A stretch of DNA of 16,902 bases from the NCBI GenBank assembly GCA_022710245.1, contig JAKLHH010000034.1, positions 1 through 16,902 of the forward strand, read 5' to 3'. The notes beneath the pieces are model-generated. The model made no database searches, was not told where the DNA came from, and saw nothing but the letters and a program-made list of their open reading frames with translations. Position numbers and translations under genes: made by a program. This document shows, in pieces, positions 1 through 8,043 of this stretch; the stretch's first letter is position 1, and every line of letters begins with the position of its first letter. The DNA is from Myxococcota bacterium (GTDB taxonomy: Bacteria > Myxococcota > Polyangia > GCA-2747355 > JAKLHH01).

Positions 1-579
1 GTCCGAGGTGGGGTGGAAGTAGAGCGCCGGACCGAAGAACGCGCTCCCCTTCACCGTCCGGTAGAGGAGCGCGATCATCGCCGCCGACGCCGTGTCGTAG
101 GGCGAGATCTCGAGGGCCCAGACCTGCGGGCCCTCGTAGTGGGTCACCGCGCCGAGGATGAAGCGGCGGTCCGGGCTGAAGTACTCGGTGGTGTTGAAGG
201 TGGCGAGCGCCGGCACCGTCGGGTGGCCGTTGCCCGAGAGGTGCGTCGAGGCGAACTGGTAGTGGATCTGGTAGCGGACGCTGTTCTGGAAGTAGAGCGC
301 GTTGCTGTCCGACTGGTCGAGGATCACCTTGCCCGAGCGCGCGCCGGGCAGCGTGATGTCGATCGGCTCCGAGGCGAGGGCCTCGAAGTCGGCCGTGCAG
401 TTGATCGCCTTCAGGGAGTCGGGCACGGCCGTACCGGTCGCGCCGCTCGCGATCTGGCAGGTGCCCTCCACCAGCGGGGGCTTGCCCGGCGTGGTCGCGC
501 CTCCCCCGTTGCACCCCGCCAGCGCGAGGGCGCAGAGAGAGAGCCAGCGGAGCTGTGTATCAGCCGTTCGTCGCTGCAT
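1..579 (-). CDS. Lipoprotein, 3'-truncated by the window edge
   Basis: The first 193 codons are visible and the frame is still open at base 1. The ATG at 579 gives a basic N-region, a hydrophobic core and a lipobox LAGC with the lipidated cysteine at residue 23, so the product should be exported and membrane anchored. A short GAGG sits upstream, a weak ribosome binding site. The mature part has two cysteines (in GTCQI and INCTA) and aromatic-rich blocks such as YFQNSVRYQIHYQFA, YFSPDRRFILG and FFGPALYFHPTSD. These recall the N-terminal part of exported deltaproteobacterial proteins that carry a PEP/pyruvate-binding (PPDK-N) domain further on. That link is from memory and the diagnostic domain would lie outside the window. 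It starts 45 bases after the preceding gene on the same strand and is probably last or later in that operon. Confidence 0.8.
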   Translation of the reverse strand, partial: MQRRTADTQLRWLSLCALALAGCNGGGATTPGKPPLVEGTCQIASGATGTAVPDSLKAINCTADFEALASEPIDITLPGARSGKVILDQSDSNALYFQNSVRYQIHYQFASTHLSGNGHPTVPALATFNTTEYFSPDRRFILGAVTHYEGPQVWALEISPYDTASAAMIALLYRTVKGSAFFGPALYFHPTSD

Positions 580-624
580 GTCTGTCCTCGAGGACCACGA
601 CCACGACCGCGCCCACCGCCGGGC

Positions 625-1530
625 TCAGGGAGTCAGGGCGAAGCAATAGAAGCCTCCGTAGCCGCCCTCGCCACCGACGGTGTTGCCGCCCCCGCCCATG
701 CTGTCGCTCAGGTTGACGCCTGGTGCGCAGCCGCCGACGTCCATCGCGGAGATCCAGTGCGCCGCCTCGCCGCCGCCGCCGCCACCGCCGCCGCCGCGGG
801 GCCAGGAGTGGCCGACCCGCGGCTTGCCCTCGGAGCCCGCCTTGCCCGTCCAGTCCTTGCAGGTGGCGCTCTGGCCATACAGCTTCCCCTGGGCGTTCGA
901 CCCGGTCAGCATGTCGTGGTTGTCCACCTGGACCCCATCGGGGCTGTGGTTGGGCACGCCGTCCTCGTTGGGGAAGTCGTTCTTGATCGCCGCGTCCGCG
1001 CTCGTCGGGCGGGTGGCGCTGATATCCACGATGCTCTTGCCGAAGAGACGGCCCTGCCGGTCGTACCAGGGGCCGCTGCCGATGCGGTCGATGGCGTTCG
1101 CCACCTTGCCGCTGCCGTCATTGGTGGCGCTGAGGAAGGCGCGCCAGACCTTCTTGCCCGCGCCGGCCATGCTGCGTTCGGCGATCTCGGTGCAGATCTT
1201 GTCCGCGCCGCGGAGGCCCGCGCCGGCGCCGGTCTCGCCGTAGGAGAGGTCGCCGCCGAAGCCGTTCTGGTTCTTGGAGAGGTCGCGCAGCGCCTTCAGG
1301 CTGGTGACGAAGAAGCTGAACTTGCCGAGGGCGCCGACGTCGCCGGTGCTGCCGCCGCCGTCCTTCTTGGCCACGACCCCGTCCCCGGTCGCGCCTCCCT
1401 TGTCGCCGGTGACGCCGTTGTCACCGGTCGGGGTGATCGTCCCGTCCGCGCCCGCGGGATTGCGGTCGGTGCAGCCGATCATCATCAGGATCGCGATCAC
1501 GGGCAGCAGGCTTTGACGTCGGCTCGACAC
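625..1530 (-). CDS. Lipoprotein with endostatin/C-type-lectin-like (DUF1554-type) domain
   Basis: This is a 301-aa lipoprotein. The GTG start at 1530 is chosen because a strong AAGGAG lies seven bases upstream. The signal peptide ends in MIGC (Cys 20). A linker rich in Gly, Thr, Asp and Lys follows, to about residue 70. The rest matches the layout of myxobacterial and leptospiral lectin-fold proteins related to DUF1554 and the collagen XVIII/endostatin fold: FFVTS, GLRGADKICTEIA, KVWRAFLS, RIGSGPWYDRQGRLF, NHDMLTGS, CKDWT, VGHSW, AHW and a final GGFYCFAL. In these families the fold is structural or binds ligands; no catalytic residues are evident. Nine glycines in a row (plus-strand bases 769-795) interrupt the domain just before EAAHW. 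It lies 28 bases after the gene upstream, so cotranscription is likely. Ligand unknown. Confidence 0.85.
   Translation of the reverse strand: MSSRRQSLLPVIAILMMIGCTDRNPAGADGTITPTGDNGVTGDKGGATGDGVVAKKDGGGSTGDVGALGKFSFFVTSLKALRDLSKNQNGFGGDLSYGETGAGAGLRGADKICTEIAERSMAGAGKKVWRAFLSATNDGSGKVANAIDRIGSGPWYDRQGRLFGKSIVDISATRPTSADAAIKNDFPNEDGVPNHSPDGVQVDNHDMLTGSNAQGKLYGQSATCKDWTGKAGSEGKPRVGHSWPRGGGGGGGGGEAAHWISAMDVGGCAPGVNLSDSMGGGGNTVGGEGGYGGFYCFALTP
769..795. repeat. GCC/GGC trinucleotide run encoding nine glycines
   Basis: On the plus strand this reads five GCC, one ACC, then three GCC. On the coding (minus) strand it gives nine consecutive Gly codons with one GGT among GGC. It falls inside the lectin-like domain of the 301-aa lipoprotein, probably in a surface loop. 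Such a tract could change length by slippage in units of one residue without breaking the frame. Confidence 0.9.
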
Positions 1531-1558
1531 GCAGCGGCTCCTTTCAGCAAAGCTAGAG

Positions 1559-2575
1559 CTACTTGCAGGTGAGGTCGGTCTGGCACTTCTTGCCGCCTTC
1601 GCAGTCCTCGTCCTTGTTGCAGGAGGTCACGCCCGGGACAGTGACGGACTTCTCCGCCTCCGAGTAGATCACCAGCTGGACCTTGCCCGCAGGGATCAGC
1701 GCCGTGCCGGTCGCGCTGCGGGTGACGATGATGGTGGGGAAGCCGGCGACGCCCAGCTTGAGCAGCGCGGAGATCAGCGAGGCCGAGATGTCGAGCGACC
1801 CGGTGTCGTCGGTGTCGCACTCGACCATCCCCTTGGAGCCGCCGTGGTGGCTGATGTCGAGCTTGATGTGGATCTTCGAGATGCCGGTCTGCCCGGCCGC
1901 GGTCCAGGTCACCTTCAGCGCCGTGCTTGCGTCGAGGGTCAGGGTGCCGTCCGCGAGGACCAGCGGAGCGATCCCCGTCGACTCCAGCTTGAAGGCCGGC
2001 GCGAAGCACTCCCCGCCCTCGGCGGCGAAGGCGATCTTCTCGCCCTCGGAGAAGGCCGGGTACGGCAGCGTGGTCCCGCTCGGGACCTGGTAGTTGACCG
2101 TGCTGCTGGTCTTGGTCGGGGTGAGCGAGAAGCTGGTCGCCCCGGCGCCGGTGTGGATCCCGGAGACCGCCACATTGCCCACGCTGTGCGCGGTCGGGTA
2201 CGCCTGGCAGGTGTCGTCCTCGACGCAGACCTTGCTCCCGCACGAGGTCGCGCAGAAGGGGACCCGCGGGGTCAGGAGCCGGCAGGAGCCGTCCTTGGAC
2301 TTCTCCTCCCAGATGGTCGCCGCGGGGGTGACCCCGTCGTCGACCTTGCCGATCAATGAGGTGTAGGCGGCGTTGCTGGTGGTCGCGGCGTGCAGGCTCA
2401 CCTGGAAGGTCCCCACCAGCAGGCTGGCGTTCTTGGCGCCACCGTCGGGGATCGAGCAGGTGCCGCTGCCGTCCTGCGGGGTCTTGCCGAGGTCCGCGGG
2501 GGTCTTGGCCGGGTCGCTGGAGCAGGCCGTGAGGAGGAGGGCGAGGAGGATGGTCCTGGCTGGTCTGGGCATCAT
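1559..2575 (-). CDS. Lipoprotein with C-terminal four-cysteine module, unknown function
   Basis: This is a 338-aa protein I do not recognise as a whole. The start is placed at the first of two adjacent ATG codons (2575 or 2572), because the hydrophobic segment and lipobox LTAC (Cys 18) begin directly after. The frame is open further upstream, but that part does not look like an export signal. There is no clear Shine-Dalgarno sequence, so the start is less certain than the frame. After an acidic and Gly-rich linker the protein looks like secreted beta-rich sequence, with cysteines around residues 100-125 (FCATSCGSKVCVEDDTC). It ends in a compact module, CNKDEDCEGGKKCQTDLTC, spaced C-x5-C-x5-C-x5-C, similar to short Dickkopf/EB-like cysteine modules of myxobacterial surface proteins. 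It is probably the first gene of the minus-strand lipoprotein operon. Confidence 0.85.
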   Translation of the reverse strand: MMPRPARTILLALLLTACSSDPAKTPADLGKTPQDGSGTCSIPDGGAKNASLLVGTFQVSLHAATTSNAAYTSLIGKVDDGVTPAATIWEEKSKDGSCRLLTPRVPFCATSCGSKVCVEDDTCQAYPTAHSVGNVAVSGIHTGAGATSFSLTPTKTSSTVNYQVPSGTTLPYPAFSEGEKIAFAAEGGECFAPAFKLESTGIAPLVLADGTLTLDASTALKVTWTAAGQTGISKIHIKLDISHHGGSKGMVECDTDDTGSLDISASLISALLKLGVAGFPTIIVTRSATGTALIPAGKVQLVIYSEAEKSVTVPGVTSCNKDEDCEGGKKCQTDLTCK

Positions 2576-2714
2576 GGAGGGTTTGTACCGCGACCGGGCC
2601 TCCGCGTTGAAGAGGTCACTGAATTCGCCCTGCTCGCCTCCCGAGCCTTTCAGGTCGGTTGCCCTGGCGCCGGCCACCCCACTCCGTGGATAATGTGCGC
2701 CTCGCCCGGGAGAC

Positions 2715-3206
2715 ATGATGCACCCTGCCCTGCGAACGGCCGCCCTCCTCGCCCTGCTCACCAGCTGCAGCGATCCGGGGACCGCCGGCGGGGTCACCCT
2801 GATGATCTCCGCCGGGGTGGCCGTCCATGGCGGCTGCGGCGACGCGGGGCCCGCGGTCATCCCCGAGGCTGGCGTCCAGAAGTGCGGGCCGGATCGTGAC
2901 TTCAGCCTGACCGTGACCATGCAGAGCGAGGCCGGCGCGCCGAAGAACGTCAAGGTCGTGAGGGTCGGCGTCCTCAGCCCCACGGAGACCAAGGAGCTGA
3001 CCACCACCCAGGTCCTCGCCGCGACCTCGGGCGGCGCGCCGTTCGACGGCACCCTCGCCGCGGGCCAGCGCGCGGTGGTGCGCTACGAGCTCGGCCAGTT
3101 CGAGGTGACCGCCAGCCAGATCGTCTACCAGGTGACCTTCAGCATCAGCGGCGAGGCCCTCGTCGTGACCTCGCCGACCTTCAGCTACAGCGGCCCGCCA
3201 CAGTAG
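2715..3206 (+). CDS. Small lipoprotein, unknown function
   Basis: This is a 163-aa protein with signal peptide and lipobox LTSC (Cys 18). Two ATG codons lie in tandem at 2715 and 2718. The upstream GGGAGA is too close to the first and better spaced for the second, so the true product may be one residue shorter. The mature chain has two cysteines (GGCGD and QKCGPD), probably one disulfide. The second half alternates polar and hydrophobic residues (FSLTVTMQS, IVYQVTFSIS, VVTSPTFSYSG) as in a single immunoglobulin-like beta sandwich. I do not recognise the family. It is divergent from the minus-strand lipoprotein operon across 139 bases and ends six bases before the DUF6178 gene, so it probably leads that operon. 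Confidence 0.8.
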   Translation: MMHPALRTAALLALLTSCSDPGTAGGVTLMISAGVAVHGGCGDAGPAVIPEAGVQKCGPDRDFSLTVTMQSEAGAPKNVKVVRVGVLSPTETKELTTTQVLAATSGGAPFDGTLAAGQRAVVRYELGQFEVTASQIVYQVTFSISGEALVVTSPTFSYSGPPQ

Positions 3207-3212
3207 GTCCCG

Positions 3213-4886
3213 ATGAGCCGGCCGATCAGTCAGCCTGCCCGCTACGCCCCGCCGTCCGCGCGGCAGCTCCTCGCCCGCATCCTCGAGACGCCGGAGCTCG
3301 TCTCCGCGGTCCGCGCGCTCCCGGCGCAGGCGCTGGGCAGGCTGATCAACCACGTGGGCCTCGAGGACTCGGGCGACCTCGTCGCGCTCGCCAGCACGGA
3401 CCAGCTCCGGCAGGTCTTCGACGAGGACCTCTGGACGAGCGCCGGCCCGGGCGGCGAGGAGCGCTTCGACGGCGACCGCTTCGCGCTCTGGCTCGAGGTG
3501 CTGCTGGAGGCCGGCGAGGAGCTCGCCGCGCGCAAGCTCGTGGAGCTGCCGCTCGACCTGGTGACGCTCGCGCTGCACCGCCAGGTGCTGGTGATCAACG
3601 CCGACGAGCTCGCTGTGCTCGCCTCCTGCGGAGGCTCCGCGATGGAGCGCGAGCTCGCCCTGGAGATGGCCGACTCCGCGCGCGACTACACCTTCCTCAA
3701 CAAGGCGCTCGACAGCTGCCTCGACCTGGAGCTCGGCGAGCACCTGCTCATCTCCCGGCGGCACGAGGGGTGGGACGCGCTGGTCGCGGTCCTCCTCGCG
3801 CTCGACCGCGACCACCACGACACCCTGCACCGCCTGCTGCAGCGCCTCAGCCTCCTCTCCGCGGAGGAGATCGAGGAGGAGGGAGGGCTGCCGGCCGCGC
3901 TCCGCGCCGTCGAGAGGGTGGAGGCGGACGTCGCCGCGGATCGCGAGGACCGCCGCGCGGCGCAGGGCTTCGTCGCGCCGGCGTCGGCGGCGAGCCTCCT
4001 CGCGCTGGCCCGCACCACGTCCCTGGACGCGCTGCGCACGCAGCCCCGGGACCCGGTCACCCGCGCCTACTTCCGCGAGCTCGGGCGTCAGGCCACGCGG
4101 GCGCACGCCGACGAGCAGGCCCCGACCCCCTCGACGCCCGGCCCCGAGGTCGCGGAGGTCGCCGGCCTGGTCGAGGTGCTCCGCGAGGCGCAGGTGCTCC
4201 CCGACGCGCGCCCTGCCCTCACCGCCGGGAGCGGCCGGCCACCGCCGGTCAGCGGCCCCTTCGGCGCGGCGATCCAGGCGCTGCTGTCGGTGGCGCCCGA
4301 GGCGCACGCGGCTCGCATGGAGGAGCTCGCGTACCTCGCCAACGTGCTGCTGGCCGGCTGCAGCGGGCGCCGCAGCCTGCGGCCGGTGGAGGGCGCCGAG
4401 GCGGCCGTCGCCGTCTGCGAGCTCGGGTTCGAGGATCTCCTGACGCGGAGCCGCCCGCCCGGCCGGCGCGACCCGGGCGCTCACGCGGCGAAGCTGCTCG
4501 CCGAGGAGAGCGCCGACCGGCTCTTCCTGATCGGCTGGCACCGCCTCCACCACGAGGTCGTGCTCCCGGCCGCGCGCGCGCTGCAGCGGGCGCTCGAGGC
4601 GCGGCTCCCCTCCCTCGACGCCACCGCGGTGCCCCGCCTGCGGCGACTGGGGCGTGAGCTGCAGGCGGCGATCGAGCGCGGCAAGCCGTGGCTCGCCAGG
4701 CGCTGGCTCGACCCGCTCGAGACCGCCTTCGACGCGCCGGTCGCGGTGGCGCTGCGCGCGCTGGTCGAGGAGCACCCCACCCTCGCCGGCGCGCTCGCCG
4801 ACGCCGCGCGGCCCGCTGACCAGCTGCAGCTGATCAGCAGCGCCGCGTGCCTCCGCTCGGTGCGCGCGTTCCTGGAGGCCCTGTGA
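3213..4886 (+). CDS. DUF6178 family protein
   Basis: This is a 557-aa cytoplasmic, mostly alpha-helical protein with no signal peptide or membrane segment. Blocks that I recognise from the DUF6178 family include GLEDSGDLVALAS (about residues 49-61), a DEDLW element at 70-74, FALWLEVLLEAGEE with ARKLVELPLDLVTLAL, RRHEGWDALVAVLLALD, and ADREDRRAAQGFVAP near 240-256. The length fits the family. The molecular role of DUF6178 is not established, and I infer only that it is a soluble helical scaffold-like protein. It starts six bases after the small lipoprotein gene and its TGA overlaps the GTG start of the next gene by four bases (GTGA), which argues for translational coupling. Confidence 0.85.
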   Translation: MSRPISQPARYAPPSARQLLARILETPELVSAVRALPAQALGRLINHVGLEDSGDLVALASTDQLRQVFDEDLWTSAGPGGEERFDGDRFALWLEVLLEAGEELAARKLVELPLDLVTLALHRQVLVINADELAVLASCGGSAMERELALEMADSARDYTFLNKALDSCLDLELGEHLLISRRHEGWDALVAVLLALDRDHHDTLHRLLQRLSLLSAEEIEEEGGLPAALRAVERVEADVAADREDRRAAQGFVAPASAASLLALARTTSLDALRTQPRDPVTRAYFRELGRQATRAHADEQAPTPSTPGPEVAEVAGLVEVLREAQVLPDARPALTAGSGRPPPVSGPFGAAIQALLSVAPEAHAARMEELAYLANVLLAGCSGRRSLRPVEGAEAAVAVCELGFEDLLTRSRPPGRRDPGAHAAKLLAEESADRLFLIGWHRLHHEVVLPAARALQRALEARLPSLDATAVPRLRRLGRELQAAIERGKPWLARRWLDPLETAFDAPVAVALRALVEEHPTLAGALADAARPADQLQLISSAACLRSVRAFLEAL

Positions 4887-5614
4887 CCGCGGCGCGGCGG
4901 GCTGGTGGCCCCGCGGTCTGCTGCGCGCTCGCGGTCTGCTGCGCGCTCGCGGTCTGCTGCGCGCTCGCGGCCCTCGCCCTCCCCGCCCGCGCCGAGCCGC
5001 CGGCGTCGCAGTCCGACGTGACGCTGGCGCGCCGCTACTGCTCGACCCACGGCGTGGCGCTCTACAGCTACCACGAGGCGCAGATCGGCAACACGCGGGG
5101 GCACCTCGCGCCGATCCACGCCCTCGCCGGCGGCGGCTTCCTGGTGGTCGGGACGAAGAGCGACAACCCGCCGGGCAAATACCGGATCGGCAAGTCGCGC
5201 CCGGTGGTGCTGCGGCTCGACGCCGCCGGCGGCCTCGTCTGGGAGAAGGCGTTCCGCAAGGCCGGCTTCCTCGACCACGAGGGTGGGAGCGCGATCGCCG
5301 CCCCCGGCGGCGGCTTCCTCATCTATATCCTCTCCTACGTGCACCCCTCGCGCGGGAGCGTGACGCGCCTGCTCAGCCTCGACGAGGGCGGCAAGCCGCG
5401 CTGGGAGCGGCAGCTCCGCGGCGACGGGGGAAAGCAGACGCCGTTCCCCCAGACGGTGGTGCTGACGTCGCGAGGGACGCTCGCGCTGCGCGGCCACATC
5501 TACCGCGACAGCGGAGAGACCGCCTACGGCTGGGAGGGCGAGGTGGACGGGAGGACGGGCAAGGTCCTCGTCGACAAGGTCGGGGGGCCGAACCCCTACC
5601 GGCCCGATCGCTGA
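4883..5614 (+). CDS. Secreted PQQ-like beta-propeller fragment-size protein
   Basis: The GTG at 4883 is preferred over the ATG at 4847: it has GGAGG four bases upstream and overlaps the previous stop as GTGA. The product has 243 residues. The N-terminus is a signal peptide whose hydrophobic core is built from three copies of AVCCAL (residues 11-28), ending near LPARAEP, a plausible signal peptidase I site. Cys is repeated but no good lipobox follows. The mature part has propeller-like strands: HALAGGGFLVVGTKS, VLRLDAAGGLVWEKAF, IAAPGGGFLIYIL, LLSLDEGGKPRWERQL. The D-x-x-G-x-x-W pattern is typical of PQQ-like or WD40-like repeats. Only three or four blades fit, fewer than a closed propeller, so it may pair with a partner or be a shortened relative. 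Specific function unknown. Confidence 0.8.
   Translation: MTAARRAGGPAVCCALAVCCALAVCCALAALALPARAEPPASQSDVTLARRYCSTHGVALYSYHEAQIGNTRGHLAPIHALAGGGFLVVGTKSDNPPGKYRIGKSRPVVLRLDAAGGLVWEKAFRKAGFLDHEGGSAIAAPGGGFLIYILSYVHPSRGSVTRLLSLDEGGKPRWERQLRGDGGKQTPFPQTVVLTSRGTLALRGHIYRDSGETAYGWEGEVDGRTGKVLVDKVGGPNPYRPDR
4913..4966 (+). repeat. Perfect 18-bp tandem repeat, three copies, in a signal peptide
   Basis: The unit GCGGTCTGCTGCGCGCTC is repeated exactly three times (4913-4930, 4931-4948, 4949-4966), and four bases of a further copy follow. It is in frame and encodes AVCCAL three times, forming the hydrophobic core of the signal peptide. Identity at the DNA level, including third positions, points to recent duplication. 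Confidence 0.95.
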
Positions 5615-5709
5615 TCGCGAGCGGGACGCCGCTGGCGTGCGGTCTTGATGACTCCGCCCCGGACGTCGGTCACCAGCCGCCAGACCGCGAGAACGCCCTG
5701 TTCGTGGCG

Positions 5710-8043
5710 TCAGGGTGCCAGCACCAGGACGTCCAGGACGTCCAGGAAGGACCGGCGGGGCGAGTACTCGTCGAGAGGGATGCGCCAGCGCTTCGCCTCC
5801 TCGCGCAGACAGGCGACCAGATCCGGATCCGGGACATCGTCGCGCTCGAGCTTGACCTCGGCCTCGACCACCTCGCCGGAGCGCTCGACATGGAGGTGCA
5901 GCAGGATGCTCGAGGGTCGACGCAGCGTCTCTCCCGCTCGCAGCGCGCAGCGCTCGAGCGCCGGCCGCCCCCACCGCAGGTAGAGCGCGCGGCCGGCGCC
6001 CGGCGCCGTGCTCGCGTCAGCCTCGAAGCCGGGCTGGCGGGCCGGTCGCTGGCTGGCTGGCCGGCTCGCTGGTGCCTGCGGCCGGCTCGCGCTCGCCGCC
6101 GGCGGCGGAGGGCGCGGCGGGACCAGCCCCGCGAGTCGGTGGCAGCTGTCGCTCGCCCGCCAGAGGTCCTCGTAGTGCTCGGTCCTGGGGAAGTGAGCCA
6201 GGTACTTCTCGTAGGCCTTCGCGGCGAGCGCGTAGGTCCGGCGCGCCTCATCGGCCCTGGCAGGATCGCCCGTGGTCAGGGCCGTCTGCCGCAGATCGAT
6301 GGCCGTCTGCTGGTACTGGACCGCGAGCCCGATCAGCGCCTCTCGCCACAGCTCCTCGACGGACGCGAGCACGTCGGCACGTCGCGCGTGATGGCGCCTG
6401 AACGCGCTCCCGGGCCCGAGCTGCGCGACGACCTGGCGCCGGGCGAGCTGAGCCTTGGGCACATCGCGGGCCAGCCTGTGGACCTCGAAGAGCGAGCGAT
6501 AGACGGAGAGCGCGATCGCGTCGAGGGGCCAGCGACGCAGCACCACCTGTCCGATCTCGATCGCCGACAGCCGCTCGAAGACGTCGGCCGAGAGCTCCGC
6601 GGTCCGTCGGAAGACGTCGAGGACATGCGGCAGCTCGAGCCGCCCGGCGAAGAAGCGCTCGAGCCGCGGCAGCCCCGCGTCGGCGTCACGCCGGGTGTCG
6701 CCGTCCCAGTCGGTGTCGGTGAAGCACCATCCGAGGAGCTGCAGCGCCGGCTCCCTCAGGCGCGCGGCGAAGCGCCCCGAGGGCCCTGGAGGCTGGCGAT
6801 CGATCCACGTCAGCAGCTGGTCGAAGCTCCGCGCCGCCTCGCGCTCCCGGTGCATCAGATGGTAGGCGAGCCCCTGACGGAAGAGGGCACTCGCGCGTCG
6901 CGGACCGTCGGGCAGCGCGCGGACGGCGTTCGCAAACGCTGCGGCTGCTCTCCCGTGCTCGGCGTTGAGGAAGCGTGCCTCGCCGAGCTCGAGCCAGACC
7001 TCGCCACGCGCCGGCCAGCTCACCGGCTCGAGGCAGCCCTGGTAGGCCAGGAGCTCGGACCGGTCGAGCTCGGCCCTGGTCGGCTTGCGCTTGCCCCCGC
7101 GCGGCGGACGGACGACCGCGGCGCGCGGACACACGAGCGCCTCGAGCAGGGGCACGCGCGCCTCCGGCGCCTCGGTCGCCGCGCGCAGCCGACGGAGCGC
7201 CAGGCCCCATCGCGTCTGTGCGTCCGGTGCTGCCCCGCGCAGCAGCTGCCGCGCGCGGCGGAAGGCCGGGCGCGAGCCGGGACCCGCGCCCGGCTCGCGG
7301 GCCTCGCGGGCATACGCGGCGAGGGCGAGCTGGTAGAGGAGCGCCTCCTTGCTCGCGGCCAGCGCGCGCTCGAGCTGTTGCTCGAGCTCGGCCTCGAGCC
7401 GGCGGGCGTCCCGGTCGATCGCGCGCAGTCGGACCGACGTCGCGCGCAGGACCTCAAGGCGCGCGCGCCCGAGCGCGGCGCTCGCCCGTGCGCGCGCGTC
7501 GAGCATCACGCGCAGCGCGGGCCGGACGCGAGCCTTGCCGAAGCGGCGCTCGAGATCCTGCGCGTCCCAGAGCTCTGGCTCGGCGACGAGGTCTCGCCAG
7601 CTCCTCTGCAGGCGGTCGAGCTCCACGTTCCGGCGTCGCAGCGCCGCCATCCTCGCGCGCGAGAGACGCAGCTCGCGCACGCCCGGTCCCGATGGCTCCG
7701 GCGGCTCCGGTGCCGAGGGCCACAACCAGATCTCCAGACGACGAGCCCACGTGAGCCAGCTCAGCCCGACGATCTCGACCCGGCCGGTCTGGCGCTCGGG
7801 CTGGAGATAGAGCTTGGTCTCGATGTGGTACACCACCTTGTCGCCCCCCCTGGCAACGCGGGTCGGACGGGCCGAGGTGGGCGAGGCCGTGCCTCCAGCG
7901 ACCAGGGCGAGCCCCACGAACAGCGCCCAGGGCGCGCTGCGGCTCGCCTGCCAGCCTCGGCGAGGAACGCCCAGGTGCCAGCCTCGAAGAGCTGGTCGGG
8001 CAGGCTGGCGAGCACCTCCGCGCGTGAGTCGTCCGAGCACCAT
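5710..8043 (-). CDS. Exported TPR protein with AgmX/PglI-like C-terminal domain
   Basis: This protein has about 777 residues. GTG (8046), ATG (8043) and GTG (8040) are adjacent candidates and none has a clear ribosome binding site; the ATG is used here. A hydrophobic segment, APWALFVGLALVAGG, lies near residue 40 after a basic stretch, so it is either a long signal peptide or a membrane anchor. Charged heptad-like sequence with coiled-coil character covers about 120-250. TPR-like helices follow (GEVWLELGEARFLNAEHGRA, ALFRQGLAYHLMHREREAA, YALAAKAYEKYLAHFP). An acidic loop DTDWDGD at 443-449 resembles a calcium loop. A Pro/Ser-rich hinge with SRPASQRPA is near 645-670. The last 100 residues (ALERCALRAGETL, LHLHVERSGEVVEAEV, DLVACLREEAKRWRIP) resemble the C-terminal domain of AgmX/PglI-type or TonB-like envelope proteins. 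The role is probably in the periplasm or envelope; any link to gliding is speculation. Confidence 0.82.
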   Translation of the reverse strand: MVLGRLTRGGARQPARPALRGWHLGVPRRGWQASRSAPWALFVGLALVAGGTASPTSARPTRVARGGDKVVYHIETKLYLQPERQTGRVEIVGLSWLTWARRLEIWLWPSAPEPPEPSGPGVRELRLSRARMAALRRRNVELDRLQRSWRDLVAEPELWDAQDLERRFGKARVRPALRVMLDARARASAALGRARLEVLRATSVRLRAIDRDARRLEAELEQQLERALAASKEALLYQLALAAYAREAREPGAGPGSRPAFRRARQLLRGAAPDAQTRWGLALRRLRAATEAPEARVPLLEALVCPRAAVVRPPRGGKRKPTRAELDRSELLAYQGCLEPVSWPARGEVWLELGEARFLNAEHGRAAAAFANAVRALPDGPRRASALFRQGLAYHLMHREREAARSFDQLLTWIDRQPPGPSGRFAARLREPALQLLGWCFTDTDWDGDTRRDADAGLPRLERFFAGRLELPHVLDVFRRTAELSADVFERLSAIEIGQVVLRRWPLDAIALSVYRSLFEVHRLARDVPKAQLARRQVVAQLGPGSAFRRHHARRADVLASVEELWREALIGLAVQYQQTAIDLRQTALTTGDPARADEARRTYALAAKAYEKYLAHFPRTEHYEDLWRASDSCHRLAGLVPPRPPPPAASASRPQAPASRPASQRPARQPGFEADASTAPGAGRALYLRWGRPALERCALRAGETLRRPSSILLHLHVERSGEVVEAEVKLERDDVPDPDLVACLREEAKRWRIPLDEYSPRRSFLDVLDVLVLAP

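Noticed and set aside
13..1572. Long plus-strand open frame of about 519 codons
   Set aside because: It is antisense to two lipoprotein genes with signal peptides and good ribosome binding sites; its translation is Arg/Ala/Val-rich low complexity, as expected from the shadow of a high-GC gene.
2689..2694. GATAAT as a -10 box for the small lipoprotein gene
   Set aside because: It lies at a plausible distance from the start, but no -35-like hexamer occurs 16-18 bases upstream, so a promoter is not supported.
2616..4775. Long minus-strand open frame of about 719 codons
   Set aside because: It is antisense to the recognisable DUF6178 gene and its translation is Arg/Ala/Gly/Glu low-complexity sequence without domains.
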